A stretch of 64,000 nt of DNA, taken from NCBI RefSeq assembly GCF_027111255.2, contig NZ_CP114285.2:1922001-1986000 (forward strand), written 5' to 3'. The stretch is from Flavobacterium flavigenum (GTDB taxonomy: Bacteria; Bacteroidota; Bacteroidia; Flavobacteriales; Flavobacteriaceae). The notes beneath the pieces are model-generated. The model was not told where the DNA came from. It saw only the letters and a program-made list of their open reading frames with translations, and ran no database searches. A program made the translations under genes and the position numbers. Positions within the stretch are counted from its first letter, which is position 1, and each line of letters starts with the position of its first letter. Below, one piece after another: positions 34,391 to 44,090 of the stretch.

Positions 34391-35809
34391 CTACTTAATG
34401 AGTTTATTCAGCATTCCGTTGAAGATAAAGCCATGAAAAGGCAGAACGGAATACCAGTACAATTTTCCTAAGATTCCTTTTGGCTTAAAAGTTGCTGCCT
34501 GATACAACGTATTGTGAATGATTTTAAATTCGAGCCAGGCTTCGCCGGGGAGTTTCATTTCGGCATATAAAATCAGTTTTCCTTCTTTTTTATTGGCGTA
34601 CAGAACGCGCCAAAAATCGAGTGCGTCTCCGGGATAAATATTGTGTTTATTGGTCCTGCCGCGACGGGAACCAACGCCTCCAAACAGCTTATCGATAAAA
34701 CCTCTCAAGCTCCAGAGCCAGTCACCATAATACCAGCCGGTATCGCCTCCAATAGACCAAATCTGATTAATGGTATAATCCCGATCCAGAATTTCTTTTT
34801 TTCGCCGGTCAATGTAACAGCCTTTTTTAGGCACTTTTATATGTGAAGAAAGTCTTTGGCTCAACCTGCCGCTAATGAGTGAATCCTTCCAGCTTGAAGC
34901 CACTTTATCTTCATCCACTTTTAACAAGGCTCTTGAAAGCGCTTCTTTGTAACTGATTGGCTGTACACCTAAAAGGTCATTGATGCGGTGATCGCTGCAA
35001 ATTACCTCCACTTTCATACTGCTTACCAAAGCGGTTGCCAGTTTATAGGAAGTCGAGGTTACAAAATACAGCCAGTAGGATGACAGTTTGGGTGTCATTA
35101 CCGGAATGGTAAAAATATACCTTTTTAGATTTTTTGCTTCGGCGAAAGCCAGTAGCATTTGTTTGTAGGTTAGAATATCCGGACCTCCAATATCAAAACT
35201 TTGATTATAGGTAAGGGTATTAAAAAGTGATTTTGAAAGGAATTCCAATACATCATTGATGGCAATTGGCTGGCATTTTGTATTGAGCCATTTAGGCGTA
35301 ATCATGACAGGAAGTTTGTTGACCAGATCACGGATAATTTCGAAAGAAGCACTTCCGGATCCTACTATAATTCCTGCTCTTAACGTCGTCAATGGCACTT
35401 TTGATTTTGCTAAAATACTTTCGACATTTTTGCGTGAAGACAGATGTTTTGAGAGTGATTTATCATTTACGATTCCGCTCAAATATAAAATTTGCTGCGC
35501 CTGGGTTTGATTGATCCTCTCTGAAAAATTCGCTGCCGAAATACTTTCGAGTTCATCATAATTGGTATCAGAACCCGACATGGAATGGATGAGATAAAAT
35601 GCAGCATCAATATCTGCCGGAATATTTACCAGGGTTGATTTATCTAAAAAATCAACTTCAACAACCTGTATTTTTCCCTGGAAATCTTCAGGTACATAAA
35701 ATCTGTTTTTATCCCTTACAGAACAAACTACATCATGACCTTGTGCTAACAAAATAGGTAAAATCCGTTTACCGATATAACCTGTAGCGCCTGTTAGCAG
35801 AATTTTCAT
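34391..35809 (-). CDS. SDR-family NAD(P)-binding protein with DUF2867 C-terminus
   Basis: The 472-residue protein has an N-terminal atypical SDR fold (LLTGATGYIGKRILPILLAQGH) of about 290 residues. A C-terminal domain with PGDALDFWRVLYANK and LPGEAWLEFKI (DUF2867-like) follows. It is the last gene of a five-gene operon, 5 bp after the second SDR. Genes of this type occur with photolyase clusters in flavobacteria, from memory. The substrate is unknown. Confidence 0.85.
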   Translation of the reverse strand: MKILLTGATGYIGKRILPILLAQGHDVVCSVRDKNRFYVPEDFQGKIQVVEVDFLDKSTLVNIPADIDAAFYLIHSMSGSDTNYDELESISAANFSERINQTQAQQILYLSGIVNDKSLSKHLSSRKNVESILAKSKVPLTTLRAGIIVGSGSASFEIIRDLVNKLPVMITPKWLNTKCQPIAINDVLEFLSKSLFNTLTYNQSFDIGGPDILTYKQMLLAFAEAKNLKRYIFTIPVMTPKLSSYWLYFVTSTSYKLATALVSSMKVEVICSDHRINDLLGVQPISYKEALSRALLKVDEDKVASSWKDSLISGRLSQRLSSHIKVPKKGCYIDRRKKEILDRDYTINQIWSIGGDTGWYYGDWLWSLRGFIDKLFGGVGSRRGRTNKHNIYPGDALDFWRVLYANKKEGKLILYAEMKLPGEAWLEFKIIHNTLYQAATFKPKGILGKLYWYSVLPFHGFIFNGMLNKLIK

Positions 35810-35814
35810 CGCCC

Positions 35815-36498
35815 TTAGATTTTAAAAGTCACGAGACCATAATCCATTTCGAAAATCTGACCTGAAATAGAATTTGCTTTTTCTGAAATAAGGAAATCAA
35901 CCATGTTCGCTACTTCATCAGGCTTTAAATAACTTTTCATTGGATGTCTTTCGATCATATTTTCTTTCATGCGATCGTTTCGGAGTATGGAAGCTGAGAG
36001 TGAAGTATCCGTTATAGTAGGCGCAATCGCATTAATGCGTACAACAGGAGCCAATTCTGCTCCAAGTGATTTTACCAAACCTTCAACCCCTGCTTTTGCA
36101 GTTGCAATACTGGCGTGAAAAGGCATTCCTAATTTAGCAGCAACTGTACTAAATAAAACGACAGAAGGCTGGTTGCCTTTTTTTAAAACAGGTAAATATT
36201 TCTGGATTGCTTTTACGGCACCTATCACATTAATTTCAAAGTCATTTCTGAAATCATCAACACTTAATCCCGAGATAGGCTTTAAATTAATAGAACCCGG
36301 ACAATAAATCAAGGTATCAATGCTTTCGACAGGAGGAAGTTCGTCCTTCAAAATATCTAAACCAAAATGAGTCAGGTTTGGATGGGAAAAATCAGGTTCT
36401 GTCCTACTGATATTTAATACTTTGTTATTTTCTAACTGCTGCATTAAAATACCTCTTCCAATACCTTTACTTCCGCCAACAATTAGAATGTTTTTCAT
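35815..36498 (-). CDS. short-chain dehydrogenase/reductase
   Basis: The 227-residue protein has a classical SDR cofactor motif (ILIVGGSKGIGRGIL). The usual catalytic YxxxK is not obvious: the ATAKAGVEGLVKSLGAELAP segment carries K but has T-A in place of the Tyr, so the dehydrogenase activity may be altered. It overlaps the TIGR03643 gene by 4 bp. The substrate is unknown. Confidence 0.85.
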   Translation of the reverse strand: MKNILIVGGSKGIGRGILMQQLENNKVLNISRTEPDFSHPNLTHFGLDILKDELPPVESIDTLIYCPGSINLKPISGLSVDDFRNDFEINVIGAVKAIQKYLPVLKKGNQPSVVLFSTVAAKLGMPFHASIATAKAGVEGLVKSLGAELAPVVRINAIAPTITDTSLSASILRNDRMKENMIERHPMKSYLKPDEVANMVDFLISEKANSISGQIFEMDYGLVTFKI

Positions 36499-36773
36499 CT
36501 TTTCGAAATTTTATTATGGGTTATATGTCTTTGTCGGGAACATTTAAAACGACCTTCTCTAAAGTCTCTCAATTTTTCATGCTTGGTTTTCCTACCCTGA
36601 ACACGTTCCCGCCACATTTTAAAACTTGAAGCTTTCATTTCGATTCGCATTAAATCGATAACTTCCTGTTCTTTTAAACCAAATTGCATAAAGATAGCCT
36701 CAAAAGTAGTCCTGTCTTCCCAAGCCATTTCTATGATTCTGTCTTTTTCCAGATCTGTCATTTCTTTTATCAT
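36495..36773 (-). CDS. TIGR03643-family small protein
   Basis: The 92-residue basic protein has a helix-turn-helix-like N-terminus (DRIIEMAWEDRTTFEAIFMQFGLKEQ) and MWRERVQGRKTKHEKLR. This matches the TIGR03643 family, found beside cryptochrome/photolyase genes. It overlaps both neighbours by 4 bp. Its function is unknown, although a nucleic-acid-binding role would suit its charge. Confidence 0.82.
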   Translation of the reverse strand: MIKEMTDLEKDRIIEMAWEDRTTFEAIFMQFGLKEQEVIDLMRIEMKASSFKMWRERVQGRKTKHEKLRDFREGRFKCSRQRHITHNKISKR

Positions 36774-38077
36774 TTGTATTTTTGAAATTCGTTCACTACA
36801 ATTTTTGCTTTCAGATCAAACATTAAATTATAAAGCCCAAAGAACGTACGGTTCATGTAAATAAAATGTTTGGATCCGCGGTTTCCGTTCATTTTTTTCA
36901 GGTTGGTATCTTCTGAGAAACGTTTTCCTAATTCGGCAATAGCGTTGAAAAATTCCTCATCAGCAAAATCGAAAGTTTCGTTTTGAAAAGGTTTGGTAAA
37001 CAATGATAACAAATCATGAAACATTGTTGTAAAATATTCAATTTCAGCAGCAGTATCGTCTGTGCGAAGGATTTCTAATTCGAATAATTTATCATTGAAA
37101 AGATCTTTATCAGTAATAACATTTTTGTTTATCAGTTCGAAATACGGAATATAAAACTCATTCGGAATTTGTTTCATACAGCCAAAATCCAATGCAATCA
37201 GTCGGTTTTGATCGTCAACCAGAAAATTTCCGGGATGCGGATCTGCGTGCACTTTTCGTAACACATGAATCTGATACATATAGAAATCCCAAAGCGCCTG
37301 ACCAATTTTATTTCCTGTTTCACGATCAAAATCTTTGGCCGTAAACTCAGAAAGGTGAATTCCGGTCATCCAGTCCATCGTAATGATTTTCTCTGATGAA
37401 AATTCAGGATAATAGCTTGGAAAAAGAATGTTTTCTATTTTACTGCAGGCTTCTACAACTTCCTGACTTTGTTTTAACTCCAGCAAATAATTCGTTTCTT
37501 CGATGAGTTTGTCTTCAACCTCCTTAAAATATTTATCAGAATCTTTTCCCTGCAGGTTAAACATTCGGATGGCGATTGGTTTTACCAAAGCCAGATCTGA
37601 TGAAATGCTGTTGGCAACACCAGGATACTGAATTTTAACGGCAAGCTTCTTCCCGTCTTTCTTCGCCAGATGCACTTGCCCGATACTGGCTGCATTAACC
37701 GAATTGGCATTGAATTCATCAAAAATTTCATAAGGAGTTTTGCCAAAATTATTCTTGAAGGTTTTTAAAACCAAAGGCGCCGAAAGTGGCGGAACAGAAA
37801 ATTGCGACAAAGAAAATTTCTCTACATACGCCTGAGGCAAAAAGTTTTTGTCCATACTCAGCATCTGGGCGACTTTGAGTGCACTTCCTTTTAAGCTTTT
37901 TAGTCCGTCGTAAATGTCTTCGGCATTATTTTCATTGAGTTTATCGCGCGTCAAATCAGGATTGACTATTTTTTCCGCATAATGCTTTACATAGTTTACG
38001 CCAATTTTAGCTCCTGTTTGCACGAGTTTTCCAGCTCGTTCTATTTTTGACGTTGGTATATAATCGATTGTTTTCAT
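36770..38077 (-). CDS. ABC1/AarF-family kinase-like protein
   Basis: The 435-residue protein has the ABC1/UbiB features: KGSALKVAQMLSMDK (the K-x-G-Q-like N-terminal motif), LAVKIQYPGV (ATP-binding Lys), VHADPHPGNFLV and IALDFGCMKQIP. Characterised family members are atypical kinases in ubiquinone or lipid-linked metabolism. It overlaps the neighbouring genes by 4 bp at each end. The substrate is unknown. Confidence 0.93.
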   Translation of the reverse strand: MKTIDYIPTSKIERAGKLVQTGAKIGVNYVKHYAEKIVNPDLTRDKLNENNAEDIYDGLKSLKGSALKVAQMLSMDKNFLPQAYVEKFSLSQFSVPPLSAPLVLKTFKNNFGKTPYEIFDEFNANSVNAASIGQVHLAKKDGKKLAVKIQYPGVANSISSDLALVKPIAIRMFNLQGKDSDKYFKEVEDKLIEETNYLLELKQSQEVVEACSKIENILFPSYYPEFSSEKIITMDWMTGIHLSEFTAKDFDRETGNKIGQALWDFYMYQIHVLRKVHADPHPGNFLVDDQNRLIALDFGCMKQIPNEFYIPYFELINKNVITDKDLFNDKLFELEILRTDDTAAEIEYFTTMFHDLLSLFTKPFQNETFDFADEEFFNAIAELGKRFSEDTNLKKMNGNRGSKHFIYMNRTFFGLYNLMFDLKAKIVVNEFQKYK

Positions 38078-38736
38078 TGTTTGCTGTATATTTTTTCTTT
38101 GAAGAGAAATTTTCCTAAATCTATAAGATGGTTCATTGGCGCCACATTCATTAATTCGAAGGAAGCATTAACCGATTTTTCGATAAAAATATCTGTTTTT
38201 TCAAAAGCTGCAGATTCATCATCTTTCCAGAATTTTATGGTCAGCATCAATTGCAGCCAGGCGCTTTCCTGAATGGTTTTCTCCTGAAACTTCTGCAGTT
38301 TTTCAACTTCAAGTCTATAATCATCCGTCAGGATTTCAGCAACATATGCTTTAAAACTATCCCTGAGCGAAGTAAGCTGCGTTAAGTTTTTCAATGGATT
38401 TCTGTCGGTTTTCAGTGATTGTAATACATAACTTCTGTTGGCTGTCAGGATTTCGAAGAAGGTAAAATAAAAACTCAGCATTTTGTTTTTCATATCATAT
38501 TCCGGATAGTCCTCGTGCTGATGCAATAACTTCAAAGTGTTATCAAAAAACAATCTGAAAATTTCTTTTTCCAAACCTTCGAGCGTTCCAAAAAATGAAT
38601 AAAATTCAGCCTCCGTAAAATCCTTATCTTTAACAAAATGATAAACGGATTTTGGCTTTTCGCCTTTTTCCAGTACTTCATTCATATATATTGAAACAAT
38701 ATCTTCTTTAGTGATTATCTTATTTTTAGGAGCCAT
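38074..38736 (-). CDS. TetR-family transcriptional regulator
   Basis: The 220-residue protein has an N-terminal TetR-like HTH (KEDIVSIYMNEVLEKGEKPKSVYH and FTEAEFYSFFGTLEGLEKEI) and a helical ligand-binding C-terminus. It is the first gene of the operon, divergent from the TIGR01777 oxidoreductase. A perfect inverted repeat in the shared promoter region is its likely operator. Confidence 0.88.
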   Translation of the reverse strand: MAPKNKIITKEDIVSIYMNEVLEKGEKPKSVYHFVKDKDFTEAEFYSFFGTLEGLEKEIFRLFFDNTLKLLHQHEDYPEYDMKNKMLSFYFTFFEILTANRSYVLQSLKTDRNPLKNLTQLTSLRDSFKAYVAEILTDDYRLEVEKLQKFQEKTIQESAWLQLMLTIKFWKDDESAAFEKTDIFIEKSVNASFELMNVAPMNHLIDLGKFLFKEKIYSKQ

Positions 38737-38774
38737 TTCTTTTAAATTTAGAATTTGCCTTAAAGGTAAGGAAT

Positions 38775-38802
38775 GTTTAACTATCTTTACGGATAGTTAA
38801 AC
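38775..38802. promoter_or_regulatory. candidate TetR operator in divergent promoter region
   Basis: GTTTAACTATC (38775-38785) and GATAGTTAAAC (38792-38802) are exact reverse complements separated by 6 bp. The site lies 39 bp upstream of the TetR gene and 33 bp upstream of the TIGR01777 gene, so binding could control both. Confidence 0.72.
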
Positions 38803-38834
38803 AAAAGTTACTGTTAAATATTTGATAAACTATT

Positions 38835-39746
38835 ATGGCTAAAAACGTATTACTTACAGGAGGGACGGGATTCATTGGTAAACATCTTACCAGCGTACTA
38901 CTCGCAAATGGTTTTTCGGTATCCATTTTAAGCAGATCACCCCGAAATAACAGGGATCAAATTACCTATTACAAATGGAATCCTGACCAAAATTATATTG
39001 ACGATGAAGCTATTATTTCTGCAGATTATATCATTCATCTCGCGGGCGAAGGAATTGTCGAGAAAAGATGGACTGCTAAACGTAAAAAAGACATTTTAGA
39101 AAGCCGCATAAAACCTGTCGAACTTATTTATTCGGTTTTAGAAAAAAAGAATAAATCCCTAAAAGCCTTTATTTCTGCTTCAGCAGTTGGGATTTACGGA
39201 GCTGAAACATCGGATGAAATTTGTACGGAAGACAGTCCTCACGCCAATGACTTTTTAGGTACTACCTGCCAAAAATGGGAAGATGAAGTAACTAAAATCG
39301 AATCTTTAGGCATCAGATCAGTAAAAATCAGGACTGGAATTGTTTTAGGCAGAAACGAAGGCTTCCTTAAAAAACTGCTGCCTGGTTTTAAAATGGGTTT
39401 CGGAACCATATTAGGAACAGGTAAACAATATTTGCCCTGGATACACATTGAAGATTTGTGCGGTATCTATTTAAAAGCCATTGAGGATGAAGAACTAAAG
39501 GGTTCATATAATGCAACTGTTTTAGATAACACTACAAATGAGATATTATCTAAAACACTTGCAAACGCACTCGGTTATGCTATCTGGTTACCAAAGGTTC
39601 CGGCTTTTGTACTTAAAATAGTTCTTGGCGAAATGAGCATTGCTGTACTGACAGGAAAAAGGGTATCAGCTGAAAAAATAAAGCAAAAAGGTTTCCATTT
39701 TCTGTTTGAAGACCTGAAAACGGCACTATCAAACTGTGTTTCCTGA
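38835..39746 (+). CDS. TIGR01777-family NAD(P)-dependent epimerase/oxidoreductase
   Basis: The 303-residue protein has VLLTGGTGFIGKHLTSVLLANG, IIHLAGEGIVEKRWTAKRK and ASAVGIYGA, the hallmarks of the TIGR01777 (YfcH-like) atypical SDR family. The C-terminal part carries the short DUF1731 region. It is divergent from the TetR operon and probably part of the same regulon. The substrate is unknown. Confidence 0.92.
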   Translation: MAKNVLLTGGTGFIGKHLTSVLLANGFSVSILSRSPRNNRDQITYYKWNPDQNYIDDEAIISADYIIHLAGEGIVEKRWTAKRKKDILESRIKPVELIYSVLEKKNKSLKAFISASAVGIYGAETSDEICTEDSPHANDFLGTTCQKWEDEVTKIESLGIRSVKIRTGIVLGRNEGFLKKLLPGFKMGFGTILGTGKQYLPWIHIEDLCGIYLKAIEDEELKGSYNATVLDNTTNEILSKTLANALGYAIWLPKVPAFVLKIVLGEMSIAVLTGKRVSAEKIKQKGFHFLFEDLKTALSNCVS

Positions 39747-39752
39747 AATTAT

Positions 39753-40322
39753 TTATTTTAAAGTCAGCAGCATCGTTTCATCATTTCCTATAATACCGTT
39801 TAGCTCGGTATTGACTGTTTTCGCAATTTTAGAAGCGATTCTCTCCGGGATTGCAATATCAAAATCGGCAACAGCAATTGGGAAATCAGATTTGATTTGT
39901 ATTCCTCCGTATACTTTTTTCAGAAAAGCTTTTACTTCAATATCTTTGTATTTACCGCGAATCATCAGCCTTCCTTTGATTACGTATTCTTTTTCGGTTT
40001 CATCAATATCTTTTAAGTCAAATTTTGCGATTTTGCCTTTAAAAACAGCTTTTGGATACCGATCACTTTCAAGATAATTTTCATTAAAATGCTGTTCCAT
40101 CAAATCCAGCTTAAAATGAAAATCACGCATAGGAACAGTACATAAAAAAGTACTCGCTTTAGGATCTAAAACAATCATAACCGATTTGTTTACCGCTTTA
40201 ATTTCTTCAAAACAAGGTACAGTAGCTTCAAAATTGATTATTGCCTTATTTGTAGAAATTTTTTCCTGCCCCATTATTGAACAGGCAGTAAACATTAAAA
40301 TAAAAAATATAGTTCTTTTCAT
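39753..40322 (-). CDS. YceI-family secreted protein
   Basis: Start set at MKRTIFFILMF (Met 5 of the longest frame, 40322). The 189-residue protein has a signal peptide (ACSIMGQ) and a YceI-like lipocalin fold (MRDFHFKLDLMEQHFNENYLESDRYPKAVFKGK). YceI proteins bind isoprenoid-like lipids in the periplasm. Its 3' end lies 6 bp from the convergent TIGR01777 gene. Confidence 0.9.
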   Translation of the reverse strand: MKRTIFFILMFTACSIMGQEKISTNKAIINFEATVPCFEEIKAVNKSVMIVLDPKASTFLCTVPMRDFHFKLDLMEQHFNENYLESDRYPKAVFKGKIAKFDLKDIDETEKEYVIKGRLMIRGKYKDIEVKAFLKKVYGGIQIKSDFPIAVADFDIAIPERIASKIAKTVNTELNGIIGNDETMLLTLK

Positions 40323-40520
40323 AATCGTCATCATTTAAACAATTATGTCATTCGATTTTTTAAGAAAGAAAACTAAGATTAAAAAACGAATGGCGTACTC
40401 CGTAAAATAATATGGTAATTCAGTGATTATACACTTAAATTTACGAATTATTCAGGAGCATGTTTAATGATTTTATGCTAAAATTTTGTGAAATTTAAAC
40501 GAAAACGATTGAATCAAAGT

Positions 40521-40916
40521 TTAATTTTCAACTGCTGTACAGATTTCAATTAAAAACCCATTCAGATCCCTCACATAAGCCACAATTTGCCCCCATGGTT
40601 TCTGTTTAGGCTCTGAAACTAAAACAGCTCCTAACGAAGTTGCCTTTTGTACCAATTCACCAACATTATCGGTTATAAAACCTAATTCTATTGCAAAAGG
40701 CTTATCTTCTAAGCTGCTTTCAACAAAACCTTCAGGTAAATTTTGTGAAGCCAGTTTTTTGGAAGCAAATGAAATTGTAGTTTCTCCTGTGCTTAATTCC
40801 CCATAATCATTTTCAGGAGTTATAAATTTCCTTGAAAACCCAAAAGCGTTCTCGTAAAATGCAAGGGATATCTCCACATCTTCAACATATAAAATTGTAT
40901 AGCCAAACTTTACCAT
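40521..40916 (-). CDS. VOC family protein
   Basis: The 131-residue protein has two VOC modules, with TILYVEDVEISLAFYENAFGF at the N-terminus and AYVRDLNGFLIEICT at the C-terminus. The E-I-C ending and G-x-L-I-E motif match the glyoxalase/bleomycin-resistance superfamily. It lies 18 bp after the thioesterase gene on the same strand. The substrate is unknown. Confidence 0.88.
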   Translation of the reverse strand: MVKFGYTILYVEDVEISLAFYENAFGFSRKFITPENDYGELSTGETTISFASKKLASQNLPEGFVESSLEDKPFAIELGFITDNVGELVQKATSLGAVLVSEPKQKPWGQIVAYVRDLNGFLIEICTAVEN

Positions 40917-40934
40917 CTTATTTTTATTTATTTA

Positions 40935-41483
40935 TTATCCAATCTCTACCAATACATTGTACTTGTCTAAATTTGCCAAATCTTCAATTGAGTTTACTTT
41001 GGCTTCTTTTGCATGTTCTTCTATTTCTTTTTTAGTTTCAATTTGCTTGATGCATTTTCTGAAACGGCGCACTTCATCCAGATTGGTTAAAATTAATCCG
41101 GGAACCTGAACACTTTTACCTTCTTTATCTTTGGCAACCATCGTAAAATATGAGGAGTTGCAATGTTTGACAACACCAGTCTGAATATGCTCTGCCTCTA
41201 CTCTAATGCCTACTACCATAGAGCTTCTTCCGACATAATTTACAGAGGCTTTCATGGTAACAAGTTCTCCTACTTCAATAGGTTTTAAAAAGTTTACCGT
41301 ATCTACTGAAGCCGTTACACAATAATTGCCGCAAAATTTAGAGGCACAGGCAAAAGCAATCTGATCCAGCAATTGCAAAATATAGCCTCCATGAATTTTG
41401 CCGCTAAAATTGGTATGCGACGGAAGCATTAATTCGGAAATACTAATCTTTGATGAAGAAACGGGTTTAAAATCTGTAGTCAT
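40935..41483 (-). CDS. acyl-CoA thioesterase (hotdog fold)
   Basis: The 182-residue protein has the YciA/BFIT-type hotdog motifs: MLPSHTNFSGKIHGGYILQ with the catalytic N and HGG, FACASKFCG, ASVDTVNFLKPIEVGE, and SSMVVGIRVEAE. It hydrolyses acyl-CoA to free acid and CoA. A C-terminal extension (residues 140-182) is highly charged. Confidence 0.9.
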   Translation of the reverse strand: MTTDFKPVSSSKISISELMLPSHTNFSGKIHGGYILQLLDQIAFACASKFCGNYCVTASVDTVNFLKPIEVGELVTMKASVNYVGRSSMVVGIRVEAEHIQTGVVKHCNSSYFTMVAKDKEGKSVQVPGLILTNLDEVRRFRKCIKQIETKKEIEEHAKEAKVNSIEDLANLDKYNVLVEIG

Positions 41484-41530
41484 TTATTATTGTAATTTAT
41501 GGTTTTGGTTCGTTTTATTTAAAATGAAAA

Positions 41531-42904
41531 TTAATTTACTAATTGATTTTCATCCGAATTAGAAGCTCTGGCAATAATATTTTCCGGAAGTGTCTTTTTA
41601 GCCTTGGCTCCCATTTTTCTTAGTTTTTCAACACTGGAAATCAGGTTTCCTCTTCCTTCAACCAGTTTGTTCATCGCATTTTCATATTCTGTTTTGGTAT
41701 CTTTTATTTTGTTCCCGATTCTTAGCAAATCCGTTACAAATCCTTCGAACTTATCATACAATGCGCCGGCCTGACGTGCAATTTCAAAAGCATTTTCCTG
41801 TTGTTTCTGGTTCGCCCACATACTGTCGATTGTGCGTAAAGTAGCCAGTAAAGTCGTTGGTGTCACAATCACGATATTTCGTGCAAAAGCTTTATTGTAC
41901 AATTCCGGATCTTGGTTTAGCGCTATAGCAAAGGCAGGTTCTATTGGAACAAACAGCAAAACAAAATCCGGGCTTTCAATCTGGTACAAATCGTGGTAGT
42001 TTTTGCTTCCAAGCTGTTCCACATGCCTTTTTAAAGAGTTTACATGTTCTTTTAAGAATTCATTTTTAAAGATTTCATCTTCTTCATTTGACCATTTTTC
42101 ATAAGCCGTTAAAGAAACTTTTGAATCCACAATCATTTTTTTTCCATCGGGCAGATTAATTACCACATCCGGAAATACACGATTTCCATCTGCATTTGCA
42201 AAACTTTGCTGCACTTCGTATTCCCTTCCTTTTTCAAGCCCCGATTTTTCCAGCACACGTTCCAGAACCAGCTCTCCCCAATTGCCCTGCATTTTACTGT
42301 CGCCTTTCAGCGCTTTTGTCAAATTCAAAGTTTCTTTGCTCATTTGCATATTCATTTCGCTTAAACCTAAAATCTGCTGACGAAGGGCTGCATGGTAATC
42401 AATACTTTCTTTATGGGTTTGTTCTACTTTTTGTTCAAATCCCTGAATTTTATCCTGAAGAGGCAACAGGATGTTTTTCATATTTACAGAATTTTGCTCA
42501 GTAAATTTTGCCGACTTTTCTTCAAGAATTTTATTGGCAAGATTTTCAAATTCTTTGGTAAATTTTTCCTGTAAAGCTGTTATTTCTGCTTTTTGCTCTT
42601 TATGACGCTCCCACAAATTTTCAAAATCGACTTCTTTTTTAGAAAGCTGAATTGCCAGGCTGTCTTTTTCGTTTCGGATATTTTCTTTCTCAGAATTTAA
42701 TAAATGAAGCTGTTTTTCGAAACTGCTTTTTTCACTTAAAAATTGTTCTTTCTGAAGCAAAAGCTGAGAATTTGCCGCACTCAGTTTTTCATTCAAACTT
42801 ACTTTTTGTGATTCAAATTTAGCCGAAGACACTATTCTTCCTAAATAAATACCTAAGAATACAGCAACTACAAAAACTAATAAAAGCGGAAGAATGTCCA
42901 ACAT
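41531..42904 (-). CDS. rmuC: DNA recombination protein RmuC
   Basis: The 457-residue protein has an N-terminal membrane anchor (LLLVFVVAVFLGIYLG), a long coiled coil (25-170) and the RmuC domain (about 185-420) with QGNWGELVLERVLEKSGL, VFPDVVINLPDGKKMIVDSK and ESPDFVLLFVPIEPAFA. RmuC limits inversions and rearrangements; the core is a PD-(D/E)XK-like fold. It is 47 bp upstream (in transcription order) of the thioesterase gene. Confidence 0.94.
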   Translation of the reverse strand: MLDILPLLLVFVVAVFLGIYLGRIVSSAKFESQKVSLNEKLSAANSQLLLQKEQFLSEKSSFEKQLHLLNSEKENIRNEKDSLAIQLSKKEVDFENLWERHKEQKAEITALQEKFTKEFENLANKILEEKSAKFTEQNSVNMKNILLPLQDKIQGFEQKVEQTHKESIDYHAALRQQILGLSEMNMQMSKETLNLTKALKGDSKMQGNWGELVLERVLEKSGLEKGREYEVQQSFANADGNRVFPDVVINLPDGKKMIVDSKVSLTAYEKWSNEEDEIFKNEFLKEHVNSLKRHVEQLGSKNYHDLYQIESPDFVLLFVPIEPAFAIALNQDPELYNKAFARNIVIVTPTTLLATLRTIDSMWANQKQQENAFEIARQAGALYDKFEGFVTDLLRIGNKIKDTKTEYENAMNKLVEGRGNLISSVEKLRKMGAKAKKTLPENIIARASNSDENQLVN

Positions 42905-43091
42905 AACTACGTTAATTTTTACGTAAAAGTACGCAATAATACGTAGTTTTAATCCTTAAGAATAAAATTTCACGAATTAGTAACCATTCTAAATTAAATA
43001 AACAATCAAGCTAATTTTTTTTTTAAAAAGAGATTTTCAACGCAACCTTTTTAAAATCATTACATCTACTATTTATAAACCTAAAAATAAA

Positions 43092-43955
43092 ATGATGAAA
43101 AAGTTAATACTAAGCTTATTTATAGCTTTTGGATTCAGTGCCTGCTCGCTGAATGATGATTTACCTCAGGATACTTGTGGCGTATATACGAATGTTTCCT
43201 TTACCGGCTATCCTCTTGCTTGTAATTATACTCTTAAACAACAATTTACTAATCCTTCCGCTTTAATTATAAACACACAGGAAAAATTAAACCAGTATTT
43301 TACACAAAATACTACTAATCCTTGTCCTGGAAGCGATCCAAATATTAATTTTGCCAATAATTTTCTGGTTGGAATTTTTTCAGGGCAAACAACAACAACA
43401 GGTTATGGCATAAAGATTACTTCAATTGTAGAAAACAATTGTCAGATTGTTGTCAATTTTTATGAGCACGGACCACAAACAGGAGAGACAACTACTCCGG
43501 GTGCAAACTATCCTTCTGATTATGTTTTGATACCTAAAACGACAAAACCTATCTATTTTAATAAAACTACAGAAAACAAAGACAATATTGTAATTGGAAC
43601 TTTTGGAGCAGCAAATGACTTTTTCCAGTTAAACGATTATAATATTCTTAAATTCTTAAATGTTACTACCGGAAATTATGAATTTGGTAAGTATAAAAAT
43701 ACTGCTACAATAAAAAGAGGTGAATACACGCTGTTCCTGAAAAGTGTACCAACTGAAATCTTAAACTTAAAAGGTCAGACCAAAACCTATGGAACTCCTG
43801 ACCCGGCAAATCAGGGCGGTGTTTATTTTGAACTACATCAAGGTGCCAGTACAACAAAAATCTATATTGACAATGTTGATACAGCAGATCAGAGTACAGA
43901 AGTAAAAGCATTTAAGAAAGCTATTAAAGACAAAATCTTACTCTTAAAAGCTTAA
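43092..43955 (+). CDS. hypothetical lipoprotein
   Basis: The 287-residue protein (ATG at 43092 or 43095) has a lipoprotein signal (IAFGFSACSLNDD). The mature region is beta-rich (DYVLIPKTTKPIYFNK, TKTYGTPDPANQGGVYFE). I do not recognise it. It is a single-gene unit upstream of the ECF sigma gene. Confidence 0.75.
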   Translation: MMKKLILSLFIAFGFSACSLNDDLPQDTCGVYTNVSFTGYPLACNYTLKQQFTNPSALIINTQEKLNQYFTQNTTNPCPGSDPNINFANNFLVGIFSGQTTTTGYGIKITSIVENNCQIVVNFYEHGPQTGETTTPGANYPSDYVLIPKTTKPIYFNKTTENKDNIVIGTFGAANDFFQLNDYNILKFLNVTTGNYEFGKYKNTATIKRGEYTLFLKSVPTEILNLKGQTKTYGTPDPANQGGVYFELHQGASTTKIYIDNVDTADQSTEVKAFKKAIKDKILLLKA

Positions 43956-44060
43956 ACGAATAAAGGAAAAAACAAAATAAAACCTTGATAATCAATGACT
44001 AAAAATAACTAAAAACACATACACTATCTATAAAAAATAGGTTAAGAGTATAAAAAAAGT

Positions 44061-44068
44061 TATTTTTG
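44061..44068 (+). promoter_or_regulatory. -7 box before the ECF sigma gene
   Basis: TATTTTTG matches TAnnTTTG exactly and lies 22 bp before the TTG start codon. No TTG at the usual -33 distance is evident. Confidence 0.5.
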
Positions 44069-44090
44069 CCAAAACCAACCACCTCTATTT

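Noticed and set aside
42196..42574. Opposite-strand ORFs inside rmuC (plus strand)
   Set aside because: They are reverse-frame shadows of a conserved coding sequence without start signals or recognisable protein features.
42905..42950. ACGTA-rich palindromes upstream of rmuC
   Set aside because: TTTACGTAAA and CTACGT/ACGTAG occur, but the stretch is short, AT-rich and not clearly more structured than expected.
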